A DNA stretch of 64,000 bases from Gammaproteobacteria bacterium (lineage in GTDB: Bacteria; Pseudomonadota; Gammaproteobacteria; Nitrosococcales; Methylophagaceae), in NCBI GenBank assembly GCA_014859375.1, contig JACUUH010000002.1, positions 62,001 through 126,000 on the forward strand. The letters are read 5' to 3'. Positions 9,286-17,197 of this stretch are shown here, one piece after another (the stretch's first letter is position 1; every line of letters begins with the position of its first letter). The translations under genes were made by a program, and so were the position numbers. Below the pieces are notes generated by a model. The model was not told the DNA's origin. It did not search any database and saw only the letters and a list, made by a program, of their open reading frames with translations.

Positions 9286-9879
9286 TTGCAATCAGGTCAA
9301 ATAAAATGGGATCGTATTTATAAAGAACGTCCGATTCTAGCGACGTCAGCACAAGTATTACAGCAAAATAAACACCTACTACCGAGGTCTGGGACGGCCT
9401 TGGACATCGCGTGTGGTCAAGGTGGAAATGCAGTGTTACTTGCTGAATCTGGTTTGAGTGTCGATGCATGGGATCTATCATCAGTAGCGATTGAGCAGCT
9501 TGATTTGATTGCAAGGCAAAAAAGGTTAACCATAGCTACTAACGTTGTTGATGTGATGGCGCATCCACCTGAGATTAGTAAATTTGATGTTATCACCGTA
9601 AGTTATTTTCTTGAACGGACTTTATGTCCAGCAATTATTGCGGCACTTAAGCCTGGTGGTGTGCTGTTTTATCAGACATATTGTCAACAAAAAGTATTTG
9701 AACAGGGGCCAACAAACCCAGATTATTTATTGTCTGACAATGAGCTACTGACATTGTTTTCAGGTTTAAATATACGGGTTTATCGTGAAGAAGCGTTATT
9801 AGGGCAGCATGATCAAGGTTGGCGGAACCAGGCTATGTTGGTTGCGCAAAAGCCTGCACAGGCTGTAACTGTAAGTTAA
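9286..9879 (+). CDS. Class I SAM-dependent methyltransferase (TehB-like)
   Basis: A 197-residue methyltransferase. SAM-binding motif I is ALDIACGQGGNAVLLAE (about residues 38-54), motif II is VDAWDLSS with the acidic ribose-binding residue, and FDVITVSYFLER is the motif IV region. The family includes tellurite-resistance TehB and many unassigned small-molecule methyltransferases, and the substrate cannot be read here. The start is TTG at 9286, supported by a GGAG at 9274-9277 with eight-base spacing. No ATG gives the full N-terminus. The gene is two bases after trkH, so it is probably the last gene of the miaB-trkH run. Confidence 0.85.
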   Translation: MQSGQIKWDRIYKERPILATSAQVLQQNKHLLPRSGTALDIACGQGGNAVLLAESGLSVDAWDLSSVAIEQLDLIARQKRLTIATNVVDVMAHPPEISKFDVITVSYFLERTLCPAIIAALKPGGVLFYQTYCQQKVFEQGPTNPDYLLSDNELLTLFSGLNIRVYREEALLGQHDQGWRNQAMLVAQKPAQAVTVS

Positions 9880-9935
9880 ATTAAAGAAAAACTTGATGCG
9901 AACAAGTTTGATCAGTAGAATTGATTGGTTCTAAG

Positions 9936-9966
9936 AGCCCTCATGTTGAAATTAAGGGCTGTTTTT
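9936..9966 (+). terminator. Probable intrinsic terminator after the methyltransferase
   Basis: The arms AGCCCT (9936-9941) and AGGGCT (9955-9960) enclose a 13-base loop and are followed by GTTTTTAG. The stem is short, so this is a moderate terminator. It falls in the only gap between the miaB-trkH run and rpmE. Confidence 0.55.
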
Positions 9967-9994
9967 AGCCAAACACTAATTGATGAGTACAGAT

Positions 9995-10195
9995 ATGAAA
10001 GCGGATATCCATCCAGAATACAACGAGATCGATGTTACCTGCAGTTGTGGTAATTCATTTAAAACACGCTCTACACGTAATAGCGCTTTGACTTTAGATG
10101 TCTGTGCAGAATGTCACCCGTTCTACACTGGCAAGCAAAAAATGCTTGATACTGCTGGTCGTGTTGATAAATTCCGTCAAAAATACGGTAAATAA
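9995..10195 (+). CDS. rpmE: 50S ribosomal protein L31 (zinc-binding type)
   Basis: Ribosomal protein L31 of the central protuberance. The start at ATG 9995 gives [11 protein letters not shown], the canonical L31 N-terminus. In-frame ATGs at 9980 and 9983 would add five or four residues with no better ribosome site. The protein is 66 residues. The zinc ligands of the C+ type are present: C-S-C in VTCSCGNSF and C-x2-C in [12 protein letters not shown]. This suggests the zinc-containing paralogue and leaves open a zinc-independent rpmE2 elsewhere. A weak hairpin (CAGACA/TGTCTG, 10202-10217) follows the stop, and a strong terminator lies about 80 bases further on, inside the next gene. Confidence 0.97.
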   Translation: MKADIHPEYNEIDVTCSCGNSFKTRSTRNSALTLDVCAECHPFYTGKQKMLDTAGRVDKFRQKYGK

Positions 10196-10248
10196 TCACG
10201 TCAGACACGTTTGTCTGGTATTGATTTGCAACTAACGAGATTGTGCTT

Positions 10249-11721
10249 ATGAGTACATATCGCACTAGTTTGAAAAGCCTCTGCGTAATAGCAGGGGCTT
10301 TTTTGTTTTTTATCCTAGCTGGTTGTGCACAAAATCCTGTTACCGGTAGTAGCGATTTTGTGATGTTGAGCGAAGATAGTGAAATCGCAATTGGTCGTAC
10401 CAATCATCCTAAAATCATCGCGCAATATGGGCGATATGAAGATGAAAGTTTACAAACATATGTTCAGTCCGTTGGCGAACGTTTGGCAAATGTTAGTCAC
10501 CGTAACGATTTGCGCTACCGATTTACCGTTTTAGATTCTCCGGTTATCAATGCGTTTGCCTTGCCAGGCGGTTATATATACATAACACGTGGTCTTATGG
10601 CTTATCTTAATTCTGAAGCAGAGTTAGCTGCTGTATTAGGTCATGAAATTGGTCACGTCACCGCACGTCATGGGGTGCGTCAACAAAGTGCTGCACAGGC
10701 AGCAAATCTTGGTTACACCATTGGTGCTATTTTGTTCCCTGAGTTACGTGCAGCACCTTCACAGAATTTATTTAATATTTTTGGTGGCGCTTTACTAAGT
10801 GGTTATGGTCGAGAGCATGAACTGGAATCTGATGGTTTAGGCGCGGAATATCTAGCACGATCGGGCTATAATCCTAATGCGATGATTGATGTTATTAAAG
10901 TATTGAAAGATCAGGAGCTATTTGCCGCAGCACAGGCCAAAAAACTGGGACAAGAAAGCCAAGGCTATCACGGCTTATTTGCTAGTCACCCAGATAACGA
11001 TACGCGCCTAAAACAAGTTGTTGCAGCTGCAGCTAAATATGAAACAACAAAAGATGCCCAGATAAACCATGATATCTATTTAACTAAAATAGATGGTATG
11101 ACTTTTGGTGATAGTGAGAAACAGGGCATTCGTTCGGGTAGAAATTTTTATCATTTAGCAATGCAGTTTGCTTTGGCTTTCCCCGAAAACTGGCATGTGA
11201 ATAACAAAACCAATAGTTTGCAGGCTATTGCTAATGATAGCGTTGCATTGATTGAGATTGGTGTAGCAGATATCAATCGTAAAATTGAGCCACAAGCGTT
11301 CATAAAACAACGTTTAAAAATCGATAATTTACGTAATGGCCAGCCATTGAATTCAAATGGACTGAAGGGGTATACCGGATTATTCGATGTGCAGGGCAAA
11401 CCTGCACGCATTTCAGTTGTGTATCTAATGGATCAAGCATTTATCTTTTTCGGAAGTGTTAAAGACAAGTCACAATTTGCCCAATTTGACCAAGCATTTA
11501 TTGATTGCGCCAATAGTTTGCATCGCTTGCGACAAGATGAAATAAAATTGGCAAAGGCACAAACAATTGAAGTGGTGACTATCGAAAAGGGTGATAGCTA
11601 CACATCATGGGCAAAAAGTTCTCGTATTACAAACAGCCCTTTAACCCAGCTCAAACTACTTAATGGTGATTATCCAAATGGAGAACTCGTTGTAGGCCAA
11701 CGCGCAAAACGAGTTCGATAG
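10249..11721 (+). CDS. M48 family zinc metallopeptidase, lipoprotein
   Basis: A 490-residue periplasmic lipoprotein peptidase. The ATG at 10249 is preferred over an in-frame GTG two codons earlier. The signal peptide ends in a clear lipobox, LAGC, with the cysteine near residue 27. The M48 domain (about 70-255) carries the zinc motif HEIGHVTARHG and the third-ligand motif HELESDGLGAEYL. The region after about residue 300 is a separate domain, and the last 50 residues (KGDSYTSWAKSSRIT, then LKLLNGDYPNGEL) resemble a LysM-like or M48-associated module. Relatives such as BepA and LoiP act in outer-membrane protein quality control. The TPR region of BepA is not evident, so the exact subfamily is open. 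Its early codons form a terminator hairpin. Confidence 0.9.
   Translation: MSTYRTSLKSLCVIAGAFLFFILAGCAQNPVTGSSDFVMLSEDSEIAIGRTNHPKIIAQYGRYEDESLQTYVQSVGERLANVSHRNDLRYRFTVLDSPVINAFALPGGYIYITRGLMAYLNSEAELAAVLGHEIGHVTARHGVRQQSAAQAANLGYTIGAILFPELRAAPSQNLFNIFGGALLSGYGREHELESDGLGAEYLARSGYNPNAMIDVIKVLKDQELFAAAQAKKLGQESQGYHGLFASHPDNDTRLKQVVAAAAKYETTKDAQINHDIYLTKIDGMTFGDSEKQGIRSGRNFYHLAMQFALAFPENWHVNNKTNSLQAIANDSVALIEIGVADINRKIEPQAFIKQRLKIDNLRNGQPLNSNGLKGYTGLFDVQGKPARISVVYLMDQAFIFFGSVKDKSQFAQFDQAFIDCANSLHRLRQDEIKLAKAQTIEVVTIEKGDSYTSWAKSSRITNSPLTQLKLLNGDYPNGELVVGQRAKRVR
10273..10311 (+). terminator. Strong intrinsic terminator lying inside the M48 lipoprotein signal-peptide codons
   Basis: AAAAGCCTCTGC (10273-10284) pairs with GCAGGGGCTTTT (10291-10302) across a six-base loop. 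The 12-bp stem has one G-T pair and is followed by TTTGTTTTTT. It is the best terminator downstream of rpmE, yet it sits 24 bases after the ATG of the next gene, within the Leu/Phe codons of the signal peptide. Confidence 0.75.
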
Positions 11722-11738
11722 TCGCATAGTGGGGTATG

Positions 11739-11774
11739 TTTATCTTTCATTACCCAGCAGTGGTAATAAACGAT
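11739..11774. terminator. Possible bidirectional hairpin between convergent M48 and mrcA genes
   Basis: TTTATC at about 11739 pairs with GATAA near 11772 and ATTACC pairs with GGTAAT in the middle, with mismatches between. It lies in the 58-base gap between two convergent stops. No clear T-run follows on either strand, so the call is weak. Confidence 0.35.
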
Positions 11775-11779
11775 AACAC

Positions 11780-14194
11780 TTAGAACAATTCAATCAATGA
11801 CGATGTCTCTGACGCACTTTCTGTTTCGTTAGTATCAGAATTAATGGGGGTTAATTCTGATGGCACATGCTCCTTACGAAAGGTTTCATAGATTGCATTG
11901 TCTGTTTCAGGACGAGCGAGTAAACCTGTTTTTGGGTCAATACGAACAGTCACCATATCGACAGGTACTTTTAACGGTTCTTCAGGAACATCTTGAAGTG
12001 CGACTTTCATAAAATCAATCCACATAGGTAAGGCTGCTCGCCCACCGGTTTCATAGCGACCTAGGGTACGAGGTGAATCGAAGCCTACCCATGCAATAGC
12101 AACTAATTCGGGGTTGAAGCCATTAAACCAGGCATCGACCTGGTCATTGGTTGTCCCCGTTTTCCCAGCTAAATCGTTTCGGCCTAAACTCAGTGCTTTT
12201 TTACCCGTACCAAATTTAACAACATCTCTTAACAGACTATTCATTATGTAGTTATTTTGGGGTGTCATTATACGTTTGGCTGCATTGAAGCGTATTTCAC
12301 TGTCGTTTGATTCTTGCTTCAATTCAGATGTGTTTTCACTCGGGATACAGGTTTCACATACCGTTGCAGGTTGTGCTTGGTAAAGAATCGAACCAAAAGC
12401 ATCTTCGATACGCTGAATAATATAAGGTTCGACTCGATAACCACCATTGGCAAGTGCTGAATAGGCGCGGGCCATATCCCAAGGCGCAGCACTGCCACTT
12501 CCTAGTGCGAGAGATAGGTTGCGAGGCATTTGACTGATGTTAAAACCAAAACGAGCTGCATAATCGATAGCATAGTTAGGAGTGATATCTCTTAATAATC
12601 GTATGGAAACTAAGTTTCTTGAGTGAGTGAGTGCGTCTCTTAATCTGGTTGGGCCAAAAAATTTACCACTATAGTTTTCTGGTCGCCACACATTTTCTAA
12701 TCCGGGATCATCAAATACGACAGGCGCATCATTTATAATACTGGCAGCTGTATAACCTTTTTCTAGTGCGGCAGAATAGATATAAGGTTTGAAACCAGAT
12801 CCTGGTTGGCGACGTGATTGAGTGACACGATTGAATTTGTTTTGGAAGTATTCAAAGCCACCATTAAGTGCTGTTACCGCGCCATCGTGAGGTGAAACGG
12901 CAACCAGTGCTCCTTCAGCTTCAGGTAGTTGGGCTAATTGCCATTGCTCACTCTCATTAGCGTGTAGATAAATGACATCACCCTTATTTAATACGTCGCT
13001 AATTTGCTTAGGTATCTTGCCTTGACGATTGATCGAGATATATTTTCTGGCCCAAGATAAGGATGTTATGTCAAGTTCAGTAAAACCAAATTTTTTGATG
13101 TAGATTTTAGCTGTTGTTTCAGTCGAATCAATGACTAAAGATGGGTGTAAGGGGCCAATTTTATCGACTTTAGATAGAGTCTGTTCCAGAGCTTCGGTTG
13201 TTGAATCAGTATCGGCTAACCTAACGTTGTCGATAGGGCCTCGGTAACCGTGACGTTGGTCATAATCTATTAACGCAGTTTGTAGTGCTTTGTTAGCGGC
13301 TCGCTGGTGATTGGCGCGGATGGTTGTGTAGACATTTAGCCCCATATTATAAGCTTCTTCACCATATTGACTGACGAGTTCATTTCTTACCATCTCAGCG
13401 ACAAAAGGTGCGTACACTTCAACGTCACGGCTATGATAATTGGCGGTAACGGATTGTTGCGATGCAGATTGATAGTCTAGCTTAGAAATGTAGCCAACCT
13501 CCCACATTCTGCGTAATACGTAATTTCGCCGTTGGATTGCCCGTTCTGGATCGATGATTGGATTATATTTGGATGGCGCCTTTGGAAGGCCAGCGATCAT
13601 CGCAAATTCTGCAAGCGTTAATTCATGCAGTGGGCGGCCATAATAAACAACAGAGGCTGCGCCAACACCATATGCGCGATTACCTAAATAAATTTTATTT
13701 AAATAGAGTGTGAGAATTTCTTCTTTCGTAAGAACTTGTTCGATCTGAAACGCTAATATAATTTCGTTTAGTTTTCTAAGATAGGTTTTTTCACTGCTAA
13801 GGTAAAAGTTGCGAGCGACTTGCATTGTGATGGTGCTGCCACCCTGAGCTTTGTGGCCTGTAGTCACTAATGAATAAACTGCGCGAAGCAGACCTTGATA
13901 ATCAACACCATGATGCTGGAAAAAACGATCATCTTCTGAGGCAAGGAAAGCCTGTATTAGTAATGGCGGTACATCATTGTATTCAACAGGAATGCGCCTT
14001 TTTTCACCAAATTCAGCAATGAGTAATTTGTCAGCACTGAAAATTCGAAGTGGAACTTGAAGTTGGGTTTCTTTTAATTGTGCAGTAGAAGGGAGCTTTG
14101 GTGCCAACAGTAAATACACTGTGCTAGCAGAGATAATAGCCAATATAGTTACAATAAGGCCTAAAGTTAGAATATACTTTGTTATACGTAGCAT
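11780..14194 (-). CDS. mrcA: Penicillin-binding protein 1A (bifunctional transglycosylase/transpeptidase)
   Basis: This inner-membrane-anchored enzyme polymerises and cross-links peptidoglycan. The ATG at 14194 (MLRITKYILTLG) gives 804 residues. A TTG 13 codons upstream is less likely. After one membrane anchor (about 5-30) comes the GT51 domain (about 50-230, with EDDRFFQHHGVDYQG and KAQGGSTITMQVARN). An OB-like insert follows, then the transpeptidase domain with S-x-x-K in RQPGSGFKPYIYS, S-x-N in HSRNLVS, and KTGTTNDQVDAWF. It is divergent from pilM across about 200 bases, the standard ponA/pilM arrangement in gammaproteobacteria. Confidence 0.97.
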   Translation of the reverse strand: MLRITKYILTLGLIVTILAIISASTVYLLLAPKLPSTAQLKETQLQVPLRIFSADKLLIAEFGEKRRIPVEYNDVPPLLIQAFLASEDDRFFQHHGVDYQGLLRAVYSLVTTGHKAQGGSTITMQVARNFYLSSEKTYLRKLNEIILAFQIEQVLTKEEILTLYLNKIYLGNRAYGVGAASVVYYGRPLHELTLAEFAMIAGLPKAPSKYNPIIDPERAIQRRNYVLRRMWEVGYISKLDYQSASQQSVTANYHSRDVEVYAPFVAEMVRNELVSQYGEEAYNMGLNVYTTIRANHQRAANKALQTALIDYDQRHGYRGPIDNVRLADTDSTTEALEQTLSKVDKIGPLHPSLVIDSTETTAKIYIKKFGFTELDITSLSWARKYISINRQGKIPKQISDVLNKGDVIYLHANESEQWQLAQLPEAEGALVAVSPHDGAVTALNGGFEYFQNKFNRVTQSRRQPGSGFKPYIYSAALEKGYTAASIINDAPVVFDDPGLENVWRPENYSGKFFGPTRLRDALTHSRNLVSIRLLRDITPNYAIDYAARFGFNISQMPRNLSLALGSGSAAPWDMARAYSALANGGYRVEPYIIQRIEDAFGSILYQAQPATVCETCIPSENTSELKQESNDSEIRFNAAKRIMTPQNNYIMNSLLRDVVKFGTGKKALSLGRNDLAGKTGTTNDQVDAWFNGFNPELVAIAWVGFDSPRTLGRYETGGRAALPMWIDFMKVALQDVPEEPLKVPVDMVTVRIDPKTGLLARPETDNAIYETFRKEHVPSELTPINSDTNETESASETSSLIELF

Positions 14195-14398
14195 AGGTTT
14201 TTGTAAATTAACTAGTGTTGAAAAAAATAACAAGCCAAGTATATTAAGTCTGGTGTGAATTAAACAGAACTAAATTGAATTAGCCTGTTTTAAAATTGTT
14301 TTTTTAGAATACTTGATCTATAGTCTTGAGAAACTACTTTAAGTTGACGTTCTAAATGGTAGTTGAGTTGTTGCATTTAACTGGAATTGAGGCAATAC

Positions 14399-15457
14399 AT
14401 GTTTGGACGAAAAAAATCCCCCCTTTTAGGGATCGATATTAGTTCATCAGTGGTGAAAGTGATTGAACTTAGTCATAAAAATGGCAAGTATACCGTCGAA
14501 GCATATTCTGTTGAACCGCTGCCTCTAAATTCTGTCATCGAAGGTCGAATTGAAAATGTAGAAGAAGTTGCTGGGGCATTAAAAAGGGCAATAAAGCGCT
14601 CCAACACCAAAGCAAAAGAAGCGGCTGTTGCTGTTTCAGCTAATTCGGCTATCACTAAAATCATATCTTTCCCTGCTGATCTATCCGAACGCGAGATGGA
14701 AGAGCAAATCATGTTAGAAGCAGATAACTATATTCCCTATCCACTAGAAGAAGTTAGATTGGATTTTGAGGTGTTAGGTACTTCTGCTATCGATAGTAAT
14801 GCTGTTGATGTTTTGTTGGCCGCATCTAGAAGTGAAAATGTTGATGCGCGAACAGATGTTATTGAGCAAGCCGGCTTAAAAGCTAAACTGGTTGATGTCG
14901 AGGCCTATACAATAGAAAATGCGTTTAGCTTAATTGCAGAGCAAATGCCTAATCATGGACAAGGTTTAACGGTTGCGGTAGTTGATGTCGGTGCTACAGT
15001 GACAACATTGCATGTGCTGGTCGATGGCAAAATTGTGTTCACTCGTGAACAAACCTTTGGTGGTCGTATGTTAACCGAGGATATTGAACGTCATTATGGT
15101 ATGTCTTACCAAGAGGCGGGCAGAGCTAAAAAAGAGAATAATCTACCGGATGACTATGGTCCCAAAGTATTAGAACCTTTTAAGCGATCAATGACTACAA
15201 CGGTTAGTCGTGCATTACAGTTTTTCTTTTCTGCATCAACGCAATATCAATCAATAGACCATATAGTTTTGTCAGGAGGTTGTGCATCTATAAACGGTGT
15301 CGATGCAATGATAGAAGAAGATACCGGTACTTCAACGTCAATTGCCAATCCTTTTTCAGACATGATTTTGGGACCCAAAGTTAAGAAACAGGCTTTGAGT
15401 AACGATGCACCATCAATGTTAATCGCATGTGGTTTAGCAATGAGGAGTTTTGATTAA
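14399..15457 (+). CDS. pilM: Type IV pilus inner-membrane assembly protein PilM
   Basis: A cytoplasmic actin-like protein that binds ATP and the N-terminal tail of PilN. The ATG at 14399 is chosen because GAGG at 14389-14392 gives a good ribosome site at six-base spacing; an upstream TTG overlaps that site. The protein has 352 residues. The phosphate-1 motif is LLGIDISSSVVKVIEL (about 11-26), the second nucleotide-binding segment is VAVVDVGATVTTLHVL, and VLSGGCASINGV near 300 is the adenosine-side motif. It heads pilMNOPQ, with one-base overlap into pilN. Confidence 0.97.
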   Translation: MFGRKKSPLLGIDISSSVVKVIELSHKNGKYTVEAYSVEPLPLNSVIEGRIENVEEVAGALKRAIKRSNTKAKEAAVAVSANSAITKIISFPADLSEREMEEQIMLEADNYIPYPLEEVRLDFEVLGTSAIDSNAVDVLLAASRSENVDARTDVIEQAGLKAKLVDVEAYTIENAFSLIAEQMPNHGQGLTVAVVDVGATVTTLHVLVDGKIVFTREQTFGGRMLTEDIERHYGMSYQEAGRAKKENNLPDDYGPKVLEPFKRSMTTTVSRALQFFFSASTQYQSIDHIVLSGGCASINGVDAMIEEDTGTSTSIANPFSDMILGPKVKKQALSNDAPSMLIACGLAMRSFD

Positions 15458-16020
15458 TGGCTCATATTAATTTACTCCCTTGGCGAGAACAAAAACGACA
15501 AGAGCGGCAAAAGCAGTTTTATACGGTTTTAGTATTAGGCGTTATTTTTGCAATAGCTGTTTTGTATGGCGCGATTACATTTGTAAATGGTTTAATTACC
15601 GAACAAGCAGATCGAAATATTTTTTTGCAGAAAGAAATTGCTGCATTAGATATCAAAATAAAAGAAATTAGCGAGTTAGAGCAAGAAAAGGCGAGTTTAT
15701 TAGCTCGTATGCAAGTAATTCAAGAATTGCAAGCGAGCCGATCAAAAGTAGTCAAAGTATTTGACTCGTTAGCTCGTACCGTGCCAGAAGGTGCCTATCT
15801 AGAAGACCTAACCAGACAAGGCTCAACTTTAACTTTGAATGGTGTAGCACAATCGAACGCTCGTGTTTCTGTTTTTATGCGTCAATTAGATGAAAATGCA
15901 GAATTTGAAGAGTCGAAATTACAAGTTATAAAACGGACATCGACTAATCCTGATGCAATTAGAAAATTTACGTTATCAGTATCAGAATCGAAACCAAAAC
16001 CACAAGAAGGAGGGCTGTAA
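15457..16020 (+). CDS. pilN: Type IV pilus assembly protein PilN
   Basis: A 187-residue bitopic inner-membrane protein. The conserved cytosolic N-terminus INLLPWREQKRQER is the PilM-binding sequence. One membrane helix (about 23-45) is followed by a coiled coil (about 50-95) and a periplasmic ferredoxin-like domain. PilN and PilO form the heterodimer of the alignment subcomplex between PilM and PilP-PilQ. It overlaps the pilM stop by one base (TAATG) and abuts pilO with no gap. Confidence 0.97.
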   Translation: MAHINLLPWREQKRQERQKQFYTVLVLGVIFAIAVLYGAITFVNGLITEQADRNIFLQKEIAALDIKIKEISELEQEKASLLARMQVIQELQASRSKVVKVFDSLARTVPEGAYLEDLTRQGSTLTLNGVAQSNARVSVFMRQLDENAEFEESKLQVIKRTSTNPDAIRKFTLSVSESKPKPQEGGL

Positions 16021-16608
16021 ATGGAAATCCCCTCACTAAGTGAATTAGATTTTAATGAGAGTGGTGAATGGCCAGTATCGATTAAGGCGATCGCGATTAT
16101 ATTGTTATGCGCTGTCATTTGGGCTATAGGCTACTATTTTGTAATAAATGATAAAAAGATAGAATTACAAGTTTTAGAGCAAAAAGAGGTGCAATTAAAA
16201 GCAAGTTTTGAAAAAAAACAAGCTAAAGCGGCTAATCTCGATGCCTATAAAGAGCAAATGAAAGAAATGAAGGTGGTGTTCTCGGGGATGTTGCAACAGT
16301 TACCTCGTAAAAGTGAGGTTGCTGATCTGTTAGTCGATATATCTCGAACTGGTTTGGTCAATGGCCTAGAGTTTGAGTTATTCCAGCCAGAAGATGAACG
16401 GCCGATAGATTTTTACGCTGAACTACCTATCGCAATGAATGTAACAGGGACGTATCATCAATTTGGGGAGTTTGTCAGTGCTATTGCGGCTCTACCAAGG
16501 ATTGTTACCTTACACGATTTTCAAGTAAAACCGCTCGGTGATTCAGGTAAAATGTCTATGACGATTACTGCAAAAACATATCGATATTTTGATGAAAAAG
16601 AAGAATAG
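16021..16608 (+). CDS. pilO: Type IV pilus assembly protein PilO
   Basis: A 195-residue bitopic protein that pairs with PilN. A short cytosolic tail (about 1-20) precedes one membrane helix (about 21-41, with AIAIILLCAVIWAIGYYFV). A lysine-rich coiled coil (about 48-90) and a periplasmic domain containing LPRKSEVADLLVDIS and GTYHQFGEFVSAIA follow. Both periplasmic motifs are standard for PilO. It directly follows pilN, and a 42-base gap precedes pilP. Confidence 0.96.
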   Translation: MEIPSLSELDFNESGEWPVSIKAIAIILLCAVIWAIGYYFVINDKKIELQVLEQKEVQLKASFEKKQAKAANLDAYKEQMKEMKVVFSGMLQQLPRKSEVADLLVDISRTGLVNGLEFELFQPEDERPIDFYAELPIAMNVTGTYHQFGEFVSAIAALPRIVTLHDFQVKPLGDSGKMSMTITAKTYRYFDEKEE

Positions 16609-16650
16609 AATTTCTATAAAGACGACGATCGAAGCTAAGGATAATTTTGT

Positions 16651-17181
16651 ATGGCAAATTTAATTAAGGCATCACTGTTGATATTGATGAGTTTGCTAAT
16701 AGGTTGTCAGCAACAAAAACAGGATTTAGCATCATATATCGCTGAAATAAAAGCACAGCAGAAACCAGATATTGAACCCATACCCGTAATGAAGCCATAC
16801 GAAAAGTTTAGCTATTCAGCCTCTGATATTCGAAGCCCATTTGTCAAAACAGTAGTTGAAACACCAAGGGATGAACAAACAACCCCTATCATTGATAATG
16901 GCATTCATCCAGATGAAAACAGATTAAAAGAAGCATTAGAGTCTTATTCATTATCAGAGCTCCAATTTGTTGGGACTTTGGGTAGAGATGTTCCATGGGC
17001 ATTAATAAGAGCATCTGATGGCGTAATACATCGTGTCAAGGTCGGTAACTATATGGGACAAGATCATGGGCAGATCCTTTCAGTGACTGAGTCTGAACTA
17101 ACATTAAAAGAAATTGTGTCAGATGAACGTGGAGCCTATATAGAGCGGGAATCATCTCTATCTGTAGTAGATGTGAACTAA
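16651..17181 (+). CDS. pilP: Type IV pilus lipoprotein PilP
   Basis: A 176-residue lipoprotein with signal sequence and lipobox LIGC (Cys near residue 19). The proline-rich extended segment FSYSASDIRSPF is the part that contacts PilN/PilO. The C-terminal beta domain (about 95-170, with LQFVGTLGRDVPWALI and VKVGNYMGQDHGQI) docks on the N0 domain of PilQ. It lies within the operon between pilO and pilQ. Lipidation would be completed by Lnt, also encoded in this window. Confidence 0.96.
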   Translation: MANLIKASLLILMSLLIGCQQQKQDLASYIAEIKAQQKPDIEPIPVMKPYEKFSYSASDIRSPFVKTVVETPRDEQTTPIIDNGIHPDENRLKEALESYSLSELQFVGTLGRDVPWALIRASDGVIHRVKVGNYMGQDHGQILSVTESELTLKEIVSDERGAYIERESSLSVVDVN

Positions 17182-17197
17182 AGGCAAATAAATAGTT

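Noticed and set aside
8954-9514. 186-codon open frame antisense to the end of trkH and the start of the methyltransferase
   Set aside because: Both plus-strand genes have clear family motifs and tight operon spacing. The antisense peptide is of biased composition and crosses two unrelated genes.
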